DNA of 64,000 nt, taken from assembly GCA_963070105.1 (NCBI GenBank), contig OY718808.1, positions 8,892,898 through 8,956,897 of the forward strand, read 5' to 3'. This DNA comes from Litomosoides sigmodontis. Its lineage: Eukaryota; Nematoda; Chromadorea; Rhabditida; Onchocercidae. Below the pieces are notes generated by a model, which was given only the letters and a program-made list of their open reading frames with translations, made no database searches and had not been told where the DNA came from. Shown here piece by piece: positions 44,565-62,800 of this stretch (the stretch's first letter is position 1; each line of letters begins with the position of its first letter). Made by a program: the position numbers and the translations under genes.

Positions 44565-46441
44565 TAAGCGACTATGATATTGTTGTTGTTGATCTCCTCT
44601 TATATTCAGCGCATATATTATTTGTGTACTTGTTTTATTGCGTCTTTCATTTAGCTGAGAGGAATTGTTTAAGATGTGGAGTAGGATGTTTTATTATGCG
44701 CACAATGTTTTATTTTTCCTTCACACTCGTACGCTTAAAAGAATGAGCACTGAGTACAAATTGGATTTGTTCGAGATACTGAAAGTCATATTCCATACGC
44801 TTATGCACAAAATTTTTTAGATGATTCTATCTCTGTTAATTATATTTTAGAAGCTGGTATCAAATATCAGATATAAATAAATGCTATAGCCTTCTCGTTC
44901 CCTACAGTACCTCGCGCTTATTTCTTCTGAGTTCTATTACTTGGTTTAGCTCCAATGCTATTTCAAGGTGATGTCTTTATCAAACTGTGGAAAGCGCCTC
45001 TCTTTGCCCATATGATGTGTATCTATTCCGTGACTAACTGTTACATTAAAAAGTAGATCGCCAATTGCACAAGAACTTATTTCATAATTTCTTCCTGTGT
45101 TTGAGCTCTGGAATTGCAGCTGTATATTACTGAAAACTTATATAGAATAGTTTTCTTATATTTTTTATATTCCAGAAAGAAAACTTATATTTTCCAGAAA
45201 TGGACATTGATAGGTAAGTGCATAGGTAATTCACTTATGCAACCAATTGGTTGTAATCTATTCATCTGCTAGAAAAAAGTTAAGATACAATGCACTGCTT
45301 CACTTCCCTATTTTCTCAACTTACAATAGTTTCAACATAGAATAATTTTCTTCCTGACCTAATTTAAGCGTTCAAAATTTTTCAAAACAGGGAAATCGCA
45401 TGTTGTGTTTGATGAAATTGCAAGTGCTCATTGTGACCTTTCAGTAAAATTACGGAATCAATCAATTTAAAATAGATTTTTCTTCCAATCGTCGTATTTA
45501 AAAGCGATATTTCCTCACTTCGCCGCTTTTCAATAGTCGATAGTGAAATGAACTAATTTTCGTCTCCCTACCTGATGCATATTTTGTTGGAAACAAAATG
45601 AGATGTGATTCCACTTTTGGCAAATCCATTCAGTGGTTTATGATCCTAAAAACGGAGCAACTTTAATCAGGTATCAATCAAAAAAAAGTTTACAAACGAA
45701 AAAGTGGGAAGAATTGATCCAGGGAAACGCTGATGAGAAAGATCTGGACTAATACTTGTGATTGCCATTTGATTAGACTTTCCCAAACAGTGAAACTCAT
45801 CATAGTCATAATTGATGAGCTACACATACCAATTCTTCTATAAACCTTATCACAAAATGATAAGACGTGATAAGGCAGTACTAGCTGTACTGTCAGAGAT
45901 CTGTCAAATCAGTTAGTTCCTGGTATTCACTAAATCATTAATAACACTATTCAGTAATTTCAAGCATAGGATATAGGCATTTTCTTGAAGACTAATAGTA
46001 ATAACGTTGAAGAGTAACAGCAATATATGAATATAGCAAAGGAGCGGGAAATCTCAGGATGCATCTTTCTCGGAATATATTTATAAATAGATAGATATAC
46101 AATGGAACGAACAAGCTTGAGACAAATAACTTACGTGAAAAATATTTAATTCACAAATGACTAATGAAATATCAACCTCTGCTCTTTCTTTTCCTCAATG
46201 ATGAGATCATTGAGGATCACGGATCACGATGTTGCAAATGCATCGTACTGTTTGCTTATTATTCATATTTTTATGCTAATGTCGCTTATTTCACTTATCA
46301 TGTAAAATATCACTTGGACAGAACGATCAGTAATTTACATTTTTCGAGCAATGTAGCAGCACTTCTTCATCACTTAGGATTTAATAAAAATAAAGCAAAA
46401 ATATCAGGTTGAAGTAATTGATCAAATTCTCCACTACTTCA
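44565..46441. other. Convergent intergenic region (GET1-like / ATG18)
   Basis: About 1.9 kb holding two 3' ends. ORFs here (e.g. 46164-46412 plus) have no splice context, domain or codon-b bias I can recognise. Nothing else seen. Confidence 0.45.
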
Positions 46442-52572
<6,131 letters not shown>

Positions 52573-52577
52573 ACCTA
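52573..52577 (-). promoter_or_regulatory. Trans-splice acceptor of atg-18
   Basis: TTTTTTAG on the minus strand ends 2 nt before the ATG (AG at 52576-52575). The very short leader fits spliced-leader trans-splicing and fixes the start. Confidence 0.5.
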
Positions 52578-54864
52578 AAAAATTAAATACTATTAATGGC
52601 AAATTAACTAACATATCATTATTTGACGAATGGAAGAGAGAGAGGGAAGGGAGTATTCCCTCGTTACTCTTTAATATTTATGTGTTGTGAAGGGAAATGC
52701 TGTAGAATACAAGTATGATCGTTGCGACAGTACTGATAAGAGGCGTAACTCATGCATTCCAGGAAAACACTCTTTTTTCAGAGCTCACTGATAAGCGGCG
52801 CAACCTATCAAAGGTTTTGCAACGACAACGAGCGCACAATGCTTTTTCTTATCAGTCATTCATTTTGCAGCTCACCGATATTTGCCATGAGCATGAGCAT
52901 TTGGCGCTTGAGAAGTGCTGGAAAGAAGGAGGAAAAGATATTGGTCAATTCCCCGGCAAATCGCAATGAAAATTGACCATCAAATCGGTCATTGTCCTTT
53001 TCGATAAGTTCTAATTGATGTCATTCCATGCATTCATTTTTCGATAAAATTACTTAGAGTTTGAGTAAAGCAAAAAAAAAGATGAGAATTAAAGAATTTC
53101 GATGACAGTTTATTAGTGAATGCATACAATACAATGCACTATTCGGGGTTTTCTTTCCATTTTTTGGAGAATAATTTTCTAGCTCATTGAAATGAGTTAC
53201 AAGCGGCAAACAGAATATTAATTTTTATGCTTAGCAAATTCAAGCAAATGGAAAAAAATTTATGAGAATTTAAGTGATACATCAAAATTGTTGTCGAAAT
53301 TTTTGTGAAGAGTAATGAAGTGTTTTATTTTTGATATTTTTTATTGAGTATTTCTAGGAACAGATAGCTTTTTCTGTCGTGATAACCTTATCATATCCAC
53401 TTTTTTAATTTCGCTTTCTCCTTCATTAATGCTACTGCAATCATTTCTAAAATCACATCATATCGTAATCTTTCCTTGTTCCTTTCTTGATTTCATTCTT
53501 CGAGCATTGGTGTGTGCTGAAGTTGAGAACTAAAATATCATTTTACTCCATCTCATTTCAAACTTCATGTGCAAAATTCCTAATGCTCATTCATCGGTTA
53601 GCTTTACGGTTGTAACAATGATGACAACCTTAGCTAAAAGTTGTTGCACGTTACACATTAATATTTAACACTTCGCATACTCAAGAAGTATAAGCTACCG
53701 TAGGATGGCTTTTCGAGAAAAAAAGACGCTTAAAATTAGTTGAAACAAACAGCTTGTCAACAGTTGAAGCAATCGTTGATGATGATGCTCAGTGCAATCA
53801 GCAGATTTACGTGATTGCAAGCGAAATTGTTAACAGTAAAAGTTGGCCAGTTATTTAGGACGTAAGCGTCCGTCCCACCCATACTGAAATAGACGATGAT
53901 GTCGAAAATCGAAATGACAGGATTACACAACCAGAAATTAGCAAAATTCAGTGGGAAGTAAATTTGATCCTCCCTTCTTTCAAAGTTATCTGTGTTAATG
54001 TGATTTGCTTTCATACTGCCGACAAACAAAAGGAAGAAAGTTGGAAATTTTAACTGAATAACTAGCTGTTGCATTGGATGTTTCTGCTTACTGAGCTTTT
54101 CGTTGATTGCTCCATCGCTTTAGCATAAATTTATTTGTGTAGTTGTAATTAAGCAATCCTCTTTGCTCTAGAAAATTTTAAATAGGACGAAAGAATTTCA
54201 TTCACATCAATATGATTAAAAATTTACATTTATTTCAAACAGTAATTTCGGAAACTTTTTGTTTGTCATATTTAACAGTAATGAAAAAAACGATCATAAT
54301 TTTTGTTTAATTAGCAAATGTAATAGCTACAGTTTCACTTCAACCGCAAGAAACGCTTTACAGCGAATATTTGCGCTTGGACAGTTGCTGAATTGGTGAC
54401 ACACTAAAGCGTTCGAATAAGGAACAGCAAAAAGATTAATGCCAATCACTGGTACCTATTGGGTCTGAGATTACGAACACAAAAGTGAAATGAAATAGTA
54501 CATTGCGCACCTATCCCTCTTCCATGAAGTGGGACGACCTTTTACGATCGACCCTCTCCTCTCCTACACTTTTTAATTTACTTCCTGCATTTTCCCTTTA
54601 TTTTTGCAATCCTTTAGTGCATTATTGAACAATTTTTGTTCCTTTAACAAGTAAGAAGTATTTTAGATTGCTTCAACCAACCGCTCTCAACCTCCTAGCT
54701 AAGATCCACTTCGATCAAGACTTCCGATGGTCCATGAAAGCATTCACTCTAACATCAAATGCTGCTAAACGTTTCAAAAGCACTTCAAGGCTTGCGGTAT
54801 TTCGTCGTTACGAAATGCTGGTAGCACACTATGGACGGAGTTGCAGCAAGCAGGTCACCGCGAA

Positions 54865-54905
54865 ATACCGGCTCTCCCGTTGCACATGTAAAACGGGAGC
54901 GGTAT
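54865..54905. other. Short hairpin
   Basis: ATACCG (54865-54870) pairs with CGGTAT (54900-54905), and CTCCCGTT (54874-54881) with AACGGGAG (54892-54899), with a 3-nt bulge and a ~10-nt loop. It is unusually GC-rich for the region. Role unknown. Confidence 0.5.
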
Positions 54906-55289
54906 ACAGTTCAGTACTGCGCTATGGTTTGTCTCATCACTAACTTTCTCATCCTTTTATTTTTCAAGAAGGGGCAAGTAATGTTTTGTACTGTTGGAAC
55001 AGAATTTTCTCATCCACTTCTCCAATTCTAAAAACTTTTTTGAAATCTGTATTTCGAGTAAAATGCGCCATTCACACTGTTTATTGATTTAGCTAGAAAA
55101 CCTATCCATAATTCCTAACATATGTTAAGAGATATCAAACGATAGAAGAAGCCGATAAATACTCAATCGATCGTTGGGCACCTTCTACATTTGAGGATTA
55201 CTGTGAATGCAGAGATCTGTCATTCTCTCAGTTTCCTGAGTATCTGATATTTTCCATTCGTGAAAAAACCTCATCGTTGCGTCATACTT

Positions 55290-56024
<735 letters not shown>

Positions 56025-56381
56025 TTCAGTACTCGGTAATTGAAACATATGTATTTCAGACGAAAAGTAAACTATTCCAACTGCTACTCTTTATATACAG
56101 AAGACTGACACCAAGAAAGGAACAAAAATGCGACTGCAATATACGCAACATGAAATTCGGCTACGTATAACATAACAGATATTAACGGAGGAATGAAAAG
56201 TAGGTAATCACATGGCATAAATTGAATACTTCCTTTACCTCTATTTCTACCACTTAAAGATCGTACATTCGCATCACTTTATCTATCCTGAAAACTTGAC
56301 AGAAGTCACCGCAGCTAAAAGTGAGATAAAACGTCGAATTTATATACCTTTCACAGAGATGCAAATAACCGTATGCTTATA
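56025..56381. other. Tail-to-tail spacer (SREK1IP1-like / KXDL1)
   Basis: AT-rich 3' UTR sequence of both genes; no coding exon seen. Confidence 0.45.
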
Positions 56382-57249
56382 CTACTCTTCATTTTCCTCA
56401 TCGCGGTACTGCTCTTCTGAAAAAACATCAATCGACAATGCGACAATCATTTTCATGAAAATAACAGTTTCAAAATAATCTCAGATATAGGCAATATTTT
56501 GCCCATATATGTTAAAAATATAAAACTGAGTTGATCATATATGCTAATATTACAATAAATAATAAATAGCTGGTTATGAATGGCTCACTGATAGTCCTAT
56601 TAAACATTAGCAACGACCAACCGAAATATTTATAAAGATCTGCATATTTAGTAATATAATTCTGTTTAAAAATGCGTATTCGCCGGAAAATGGATTCCAA
56701 ATCCGACTTCATTTCTAGTATTAATTGTCTATTCTCAACCAAATCTTTCCTTGCTTTTTCAAGCCTATTAGCCGATAATCCGCAGCAGTTTGCTAACATT
56801 TCATTTGTTTTCTCGAAATGTGCCAGCATGAAAATACATGAATTACTTTTAGCATATTGTGATTAAAAGAACTGTTGTAATTTGTGTGCATAACACGCCG
56901 ATTATTAAGTTAGTGTGTTCCTTCACTACGTAATAAGAACATAATAATTACGTATGAATTGCTGTACTTCATATCTATATAAATTAGATATTCCACTGTC
57001 ATTTATAAGCTTCCGACTAACATAACATCATAAATCACAATGTGCGATAAATGCCGTGCATCTTCAAAGTGGTATTTCGGAAGCTTTAGAAGTTCATATA
57101 TATTTTATAGTATGCACAAAGGAATCTTACGATTTCTTCTGTAACTGTATGATTGTAGAGATAGCTTCCTCATCAACCTGTGATATAAGCTTCTCTACGA
57201 AATGTTCCTCATTGGCATCCACTGATGTTGAAGTGGAGCTATCAGTCAT
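56382..57249 (-). CDS. KXDL1: KxDL motif protein 1 (BORC subunit KXDL1)
   Basis: Three exons in transcript order: 57131-57249 (ATG 57249), 56622-56845, 56382-56416; 125 residues, phases consistent. N-terminus: MTDSSTSTSVDANEEHF then VEKLISQVDEEAISTIIQLQ; central MLAHFEKTNEMLANCCGLSA and LILEMKSDLESIFRRIRIFK, with the KxDL core (KSDL); acidic C-terminus EEQYRDEENEE. This is the whole coiled-coil KxDL domain. KXDL1 belongs to the BORC complex, which recruits ARL8 to lysosomes for kinesin-driven positioning (SAM-4/BLOS complexes in C. elegans neurons). Exon 2 can be read through into an intronic hydrophobic tail; the donor TTCG|GTTGGT and the matching acidic last exon show that tail is not coding. 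The 56845 acceptor is AAG-type. Confidence 0.88.
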
Positions 57250-57849
57250 CAAAAGACACCTGCAGTACACATTCATTTTTGCTTATTATCATAGACATGA
57301 AAAAGTCGGTAGATCGGCATGAACCGAACCTAAAAAATTTGAACAACCACTCATCATTAAAAACCTCTATGATATATCGGCTTCCAATTATAGCACTAAC
57401 AGATTCCACACACGCTTCATACTATCGACCTGGCAGGCAAAACGCAAACTGCTGCCTTCCACCATCTACCCAGGCCGCATTGGTATTTAACGGCTCCTGA
57501 TGTGTGCTGGTAGAGTTTCGTCAGTTTGGTAGTAGTGCTTTCGGAGTATACGATGTCTACGGGTGAAGTGCCTCGTGGAGGATTTGATTAGTCTATTACC
57601 TGGAGGGGAGTTGTAATTTTACGACTGTGTGCTATTACGAAATGTTGTATTAGAATTTTTGGGCTGGTTCAACCCCAAACCCAAAGATTTATGCAAAATA
57701 GTGATTCGATTGATGTCATTTTTCCGGGAAGTTTTAGGTGCTGTAATTAAGTTTGTTGGGTGATTCGATTTTGCCGAAAAGTTAATAATGATGCCTAATT
57801 TGATTAAATCATTCGCTCAACCGATCTCAAATGTTTCCAATATTTTTAG
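57250..57849. promoter_or_regulatory. Divergent promoter region KXDL1 / 55-aa membrane protein
   Basis: About 600 bp between two start codons facing away. A CTGCAG acceptor (AG at 57261-57260) lies 10 nt upstream of the KXDL1 ATG, and TATTTTTAG (AG 57848-57849) lies directly before the ATG at 57850. A mini-ORF from 57552 (13 codons) precedes the latter. The plus ORFs at 57056-57500 are antisense shadows or random. Confidence 0.45.
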
Positions 57850-58017
57850 ATGTCTCGCTTTCCTATTAAGCGAATATTAGCCGTATGGATTTGGCCCGTG
57901 CTTGCCGCAACATTAATAATATCCGATTGGCGTGCCATGAAAAGCTTAAGGGAAAGTGGGCATACAACTATCCTTGATGCAATGCGTGATGAGAGTACCA
58001 CTAGTGGGATAATTTAG
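57850..58017 (+). CDS. 55-aa single-pass membrane protein, unknown (likely mitochondrial)
   Basis: Single exon of 55 codons plus TAG; the ATG is fused to a T-rich acceptor (leaderless after trans-splicing). The sequence opens MSRFPIKRILAVWIWPVLAA, giving a basic start then one hydrophobic segment (~9-25), followed by SDWRAMKSLRESGHTTI and an acidic end. This topology resembles small inner-mitochondrial-membrane assembly or supernumerary subunits. The next gene, an NDUFB1-like complex I subunit, starts 75 bp downstream with its own trans-splice acceptors, so the pair looks like a nematode operon. I do not recognise the family; mitochondrial location is inference from size, charge and partner. 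Confidence 0.6.
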   Translation: MSRFPIKRILAVWIWPVLAATLIISDWRAMKSLRESGHTTILDAMRDESTTSGII

Positions 58018-58092
58018 GTTTGATATTTCATCTGTTTGAGTTATATATTCCAGGTCATTTTCTCATCCAGTGAAACAGTCAATCCTGTGTAA
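58018..58092 (+). promoter_or_regulatory. Operon-type intercistronic spacer with trans-splice acceptors
   Basis: 75 bp between stop and next ATG. Two candidate acceptors, TATTCCAG (AG 58052-58053) and CATCCAG (AG 58069-58070), lie 39 and 22 nt before the ATG at 58093. The short spacing is typical of SL-processed nematode operons. Confidence 0.55.
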
Positions 58093-58909
58093 ATGGGAAC
58101 ATTTACGCTGAAATATTTTTTCAAGAAAGCAGTTTGGGAGAAGAAGACTATTTGGGTGTCGGCCGCTATAATGGCATATCTCGGTGAGCCTGCTCTTCGC
58201 GCAGTTTGATTTTTTCTACCACCCAATGCGTCACTCCATTTACTTATGTCTGGGATATTTTTCACGGTTACAAACCAACACTCGTACCTTCGTTCTTGGA
58301 CTACTTCTAAACCGAGGTAGCTTGGCTCTTCGGGACTTTTCAATTATTGGACTTCGTGATGCATTTTTTAGCGGACATTCCTGCTTTCATCACAAGTTCC
58401 TTGTCCTGTCCACGCAGCAGTGAAAAAAAGCTTGAAGAAAGACTTCACAATTTAGTTTGTCAGAAGACAAACCGCATAAAACTATGAAAAACAAGTAAAA
58501 ATTGTTTCTCTTGTCATTTGAACAAACTGAATTGTGAAATGAAGTCTTCTTTGTGAAAGAAAATGTGCTAAGCATTCTAGGTAGATGAGTTGCTCCGCGT
58601 TGCTTTCATCCTCTCACTGCTTCATTTATCATGGCAAAACTCATACAAAAGTCATTCGGTAGAAAACATGTTCATTTGTTTGGAGCAGTTACGATGATGA
58701 CCTGTTTTTAGACACAAATGGACTTCAAATTAACGTGCAATTAAAGATTCCGCTGGTCAGTGACATTTGCTTAACCAGAATATTATATTCCAGGTCACTG
58801 CTACGATCGGCAAGGGATGTACAACGCGAGCATGATGAAAGGACAAAGCAAAATGTTTGCGGATCGAATTGCTGAAATACCAGATGGTGAGGATATTTGG
58901 AAGTACTAG
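58093..58909 (+). CDS. NDUFB1: NADH:ubiquinone oxidoreductase MNLL subunit (NDUFB1-like)
   Basis: Two exons: 58093-58183 and 58794-58909; 68 residues. The protein is MGTFTLKYFFKKAVWEKKTI then WVSAAIMAYLGHCYDRQGMY, ending KMFADRIAEIPDGEDIWKY. One membrane segment (~20-32) is followed by the conserved family pattern G-x-x-x-DR ... KS/SKMF ... R-x-x-x-P-x-x-E-x-x-WK, as in human NDUFB1 (58 aa). NDUFB1 is a supernumerary single-pass subunit in the distal membrane arm of respiratory complex I. Shares a probable operon with the 55-aa membrane protein upstream. A minus-strand ORF of 100 codons over exon 1 is a shadow. An AATAAA lies at 58967-58972. Confidence 0.85.
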
Positions 58910-59878
58910 TCGTTGTGTGTAATGTTCGTATAAAGCGCGTGAATTGTAGATTTGTGGTAGCAGCATAATAAAACTGTTCTCTTTTGACCTTATAGTTGGC
59001 CTAAGTGCCTATGTGAAATGGCAGTTAACAAAATAACACTAATCCAATAGTGTTTTGGTTGCTGCATTCATTTAGGGAATGCATACTTAAAGTTTTACGC
59101 AAGTGGTTGGCAGTTCGTTGGTGATTGAAACCCTGACTACTGTCTTTCAAAACAGTTCTGTATATATAGTGCAGTATCTGGAGCTTTGATAAGCTCAGAA
59201 ATTACTCAATATCTCCATCTTCTAGCGCATTTGGATTCAAGCTTTTATAAGTGCACGTTGTGCTAGCCGATTATTTCTCCTCATGTACAGGGTATCCACA
59301 AGCTGCGTTTAGCTTAATGTTTGTCCCAATTTCGAAATACAATGGCGGATCAAATAACGTTTCCTGTAAAAAGTGCAAAAAAAACATAAAAATCAAAGAA
59401 TCGAAAGTAATATTCAGCAATAGTGCGCAATAAAGCGACAAAAACATGCTTCAATTTCGTAATACCGCTCAACATAAGTATGCATAAGAGCCCATTAGTT
59501 AGTCTACTAATGCTGGATCTTTATGCCTTTTGTTACCCTACTGTATAAAAAATTGCCTTCATAAAAATTGCCTGGTCTCTCTAAAAATATGATTCACTTT
59601 TGCTTCTCAACTATGAAGTGTTTTCAGCGAAAGAAAAGGGAAACATTAATATTTTGGGGAGAGAAAGGTACGTTTCCACTTTATCACAACTGTACCTCTA
59701 CTGAGAATAGGAAAGATACAAACTGTATAAAAAATGTATGAACAATGTCCCCTAAATAAATGAAAGAACTTAGAAGACAAAATGTCGTCAGTTATTGAAA
59801 GCAAACACTTTGTACAACATAATTACATTATTAGCTAAAACAGTACATTAAGTGATCGTGATACTTGGATGATCTCTT
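58910..59878. other. Convergent intergenic region (NDUFB1 / F-box gene)
   Basis: About 970 bp, AT-rich, no supported exon; ORFs such as 59251-59433 lack domain or splice context. Confidence 0.45.
58967..58972 (+). promoter_or_regulatory. Poly(A) signal of the NDUFB1-like gene
   Basis: AATAAA 58 bp after the stop codon, a usual spacing for worm 3' UTRs. Confidence 0.55.
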
Positions 59879-62800
59879 CTACGGGATGTCATCGTCATCA
59901 TCAATCAAGCTCACATCTTTGCCACATCCTGGGCAATCGGCGTAACACGACGCGTCTAGTAACTCTTTGTAGGCTTTACTACTACGCCACAGATGATACT
60001 CACAATCGCGCCATCGATTCCATGTGCCGATCACACGTAAATGTGGTAGTCGACGCAACAGATCCTCCAGAACAGCTGAAAATAACACCTGTTATTTGTA
60101 GCAAAAAAAATAATACACCTGATAACAAGGTAGAAAAATACCTGACACCCAACACAAAAAATCAAACATACATAAACTAATAAACAGGATATGGCTTCCG
60201 CATGAAACATCGAAAAGCAATCACTTTGTATCCATCAATCAACACACATTTAACTATGCAAGTGATATTTTAAGCAACTGATTTAACAGTCTACTGCCAT
60301 CGATTTCCAAGTATAGCCTTTTACATTACGATGAACGGAACGTATTCTATCCCTACACATTTCACAAGAAGCGAAAACTCACTACCGCTCTGATGATCTC
60401 GATTGCCACCCAAAATAACAGCTTCAATATAAGGCATAACTTCATGATTAGCCAATAATTCGTAAGCTTGCTTGGTTACTGGACCCGAATGGCACACAGC
60501 TATTTTAGTCAACATTCGGAATTCCATCAAGGCTTTTATTGTGCCTTCCGATGTTACTGATCGTAGATCACGCACATAAAATGTATCCAAATGAGGACAG
60601 CGCTGTAAATTTCGTTTATTTTATTTCGTTTCAACATGTATGGAAATGATAAGCAAAAAAAAACAATTACGTGTATACTCAAAAAGGTACCTTACTTCAT
60701 AGATTCACCATATATGAAAAAAACTACATTCCATAGCTCAAAATTATTTTTGTAACATTCGAGACAATTAGAAAAGTCATGTAAGAGTACCTCAGCAATA
60801 AGGCTGACATGATCATTTTGCAATTGGTGAACATGATGAAGCGCCAAAGTGCTCAGATTGGCAGGAAGCGACTCACAGAAAGCCCTCAATTCATCAGTCC
60901 GAATATTCCTTAACAAATTGATTACTGAAAACTCAGTAATCTGCGACAATTGAGAGATAGATAGTAACATCGCTTTCCAAAGATCCATACAACCATAATT
61001 GATTGGAAAGCCAAACAGGCGGAGAACTCGCAACTGTGACATCTTGGGTAGACCTGAAGTAACGATTGAAGTTGATCAGTTATGAAGCATAACTCTGTTT
61101 AGTTGCTCTTGAGAGATAAAAAAAACTCAGAAGCAACCGTATACAATATTTGCATGAGTAATCCAAATGTTAGCATTCGTTATTATGAGAGGATTGGTAA
61201 TACTGCATTAACCATTCAGCCAGAATTCGATGTAATGCTTCTCATACCATGTGGATTGAAACAATTATAAAACCAATCCCGTAATTTAATATCCAACTAT
61301 AACATCGTCATGATGTCCCGTAACAAAGATTAAGAGAACAAATTACCAGCAAAAAATTGGTCATAGGTTCGCATACTCTTTCGCAAAGGCCCTAAATCCA
61401 ACTCCACTGCAGTTATTTGCTGGAATTCGGGCAATGAAGAAATGACGTTCGCAAGTATTCGAAAGCCAGGTTGGCAAACAAACCGCGAGAAGCAAACGCA
61501 AACATGCAATTTATCCGTCAACTTAGACACTTCCTAAATGTTTAACATTATAAGTTAAGTTCCCTTCTCTTGTTTTAGTTCAGTTGAATTTTCGGCCATA
61601 ACATATCTCAAGTTAATAGAGAAATACCGTGAATAGTTGGCGCGCTTGGTCCACAGTTCGAAATGTCCGGTGATCTATAGCTATGTAAAGGATTTTAAGT
61701 TTGCTGGAAAAGTTGCGAAGCCGTCCTACTATGTTCATAATAGTTTTGCCACTACAATCCGACAGATATAATTTCCTAACGCTCCCAGAAATTATCGTCT
61801 GAAATAATTAACGTCATCACATTTATATAAACTCTTAAATATATTTGTTTGCACAAGAGAATCGCATTTCCACATAACACAATATCTAAACTATAATTAT
61901 ACTTTCTTAGTACTTTAAATATCATTGAAAACATTTTCATTAAAAACTAAACGATTTTACGCATTTTTCTGTGAACAAAGAAAGAAGCTCACTACAAAAT
62001 TGTCGATGTCTTCGGCATGATCGAACCAAATACTATGGAAGCAGAGACTTGAAATTTGATTGGTAAGAATGCATTCGCTACTGCTCCCTAAAACAATCTA
62101 GTATGTTGGAACAGAATCAATAAATGTAATAAATGCTTGGTAATAAACACAGATCTTGGAGAATACTTACAGTACTGGATTACTGAAGACATCAGGCAAA
62201 GATTGCGAAGAACCAGCGAATCCACATTTTTCAGTTGGTCGAATTCATCGCACAGATCACGACTCAGTACAAGCTGTAAAAATAATGATATAGAGAAGCG
62301 CTTTCTTTGGAAGCAATTTACGTATACCACTGAAATAGCAATCTCTTCAGCTATAACTATATAAATACTAATGAACAAGCAAAATGAACTTAAAAAACAA
62401 TAAAAAATATTCATTGAATAATTTGCTGTAAATTTCATTCCACCTAACTTTATCTTATTACTTAATATTTTTGTTATTGCCTTATTGGATATCCCTTAAA
62501 TACCTTCACGTTCATCTTCCCATTCTTAACAACATTATAACGATAACTTCTGAATGCTGACTAACACTTGTCACTATCAGAAGGACAAACTCAAAGATCT
62601 CTAAAGTCTCGATATGATTACCAAATACTGAAAAATGATTGCAGATGTCGACTACGCGACTCATTAAAAATGAATATCAGTGAGCAATTCAAGGAACTGC
62701 ACTACGTTCCACATAATTCATTGCTTCCTCATCTGTTACATCAAACCTTCCGCAATACATTCACCATACATAATCAGTTTTATAAATTGAAGGTATTAAC

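Larger units (their letters stand above)
52573..55289. other. Divergent intergenic region (atg-18 / SREK1IP1-like)
   Basis: About 2.7 kb. It carries a 105-codon minus ORF (54074-53757) starting MQQLVIQLKFPTFFLLFVGS that could be a signal-peptide-bearing small protein but has no supporting features, a plus ORF around 54668-54943 without ATG, and a strong short hairpin at 54865-54905. No confident gene. Confidence 0.4.

Noticed and set aside
46164..46412. 82-codon plus ORF
   Set aside because: Lies in the convergent 3' region of GET1 and atg-18, no splice support or motif.
53757..54074. 105-codon minus ORF with a hydrophobic start
   Set aside because: Could be a small secreted protein, but composition is AT-driven, with no acceptor, partner exon or known motif.
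54668..54943. 91-codon plus ORF, somewhat GC-richer
   Set aside because: Does not begin with ATG, shows no domain and no phase-compatible neighbours.
57225..57500. 91-codon plus ORF
   Set aside because: Starts antisense to KXDL1 exon 1 and runs through the divergent promoter; no domain.
58041..58343. 100-codon minus-strand ORF
   Set aside because: Shadow of the NDUFB1-like first exon; no domain, and the plus frame has family similarity and splice sites.
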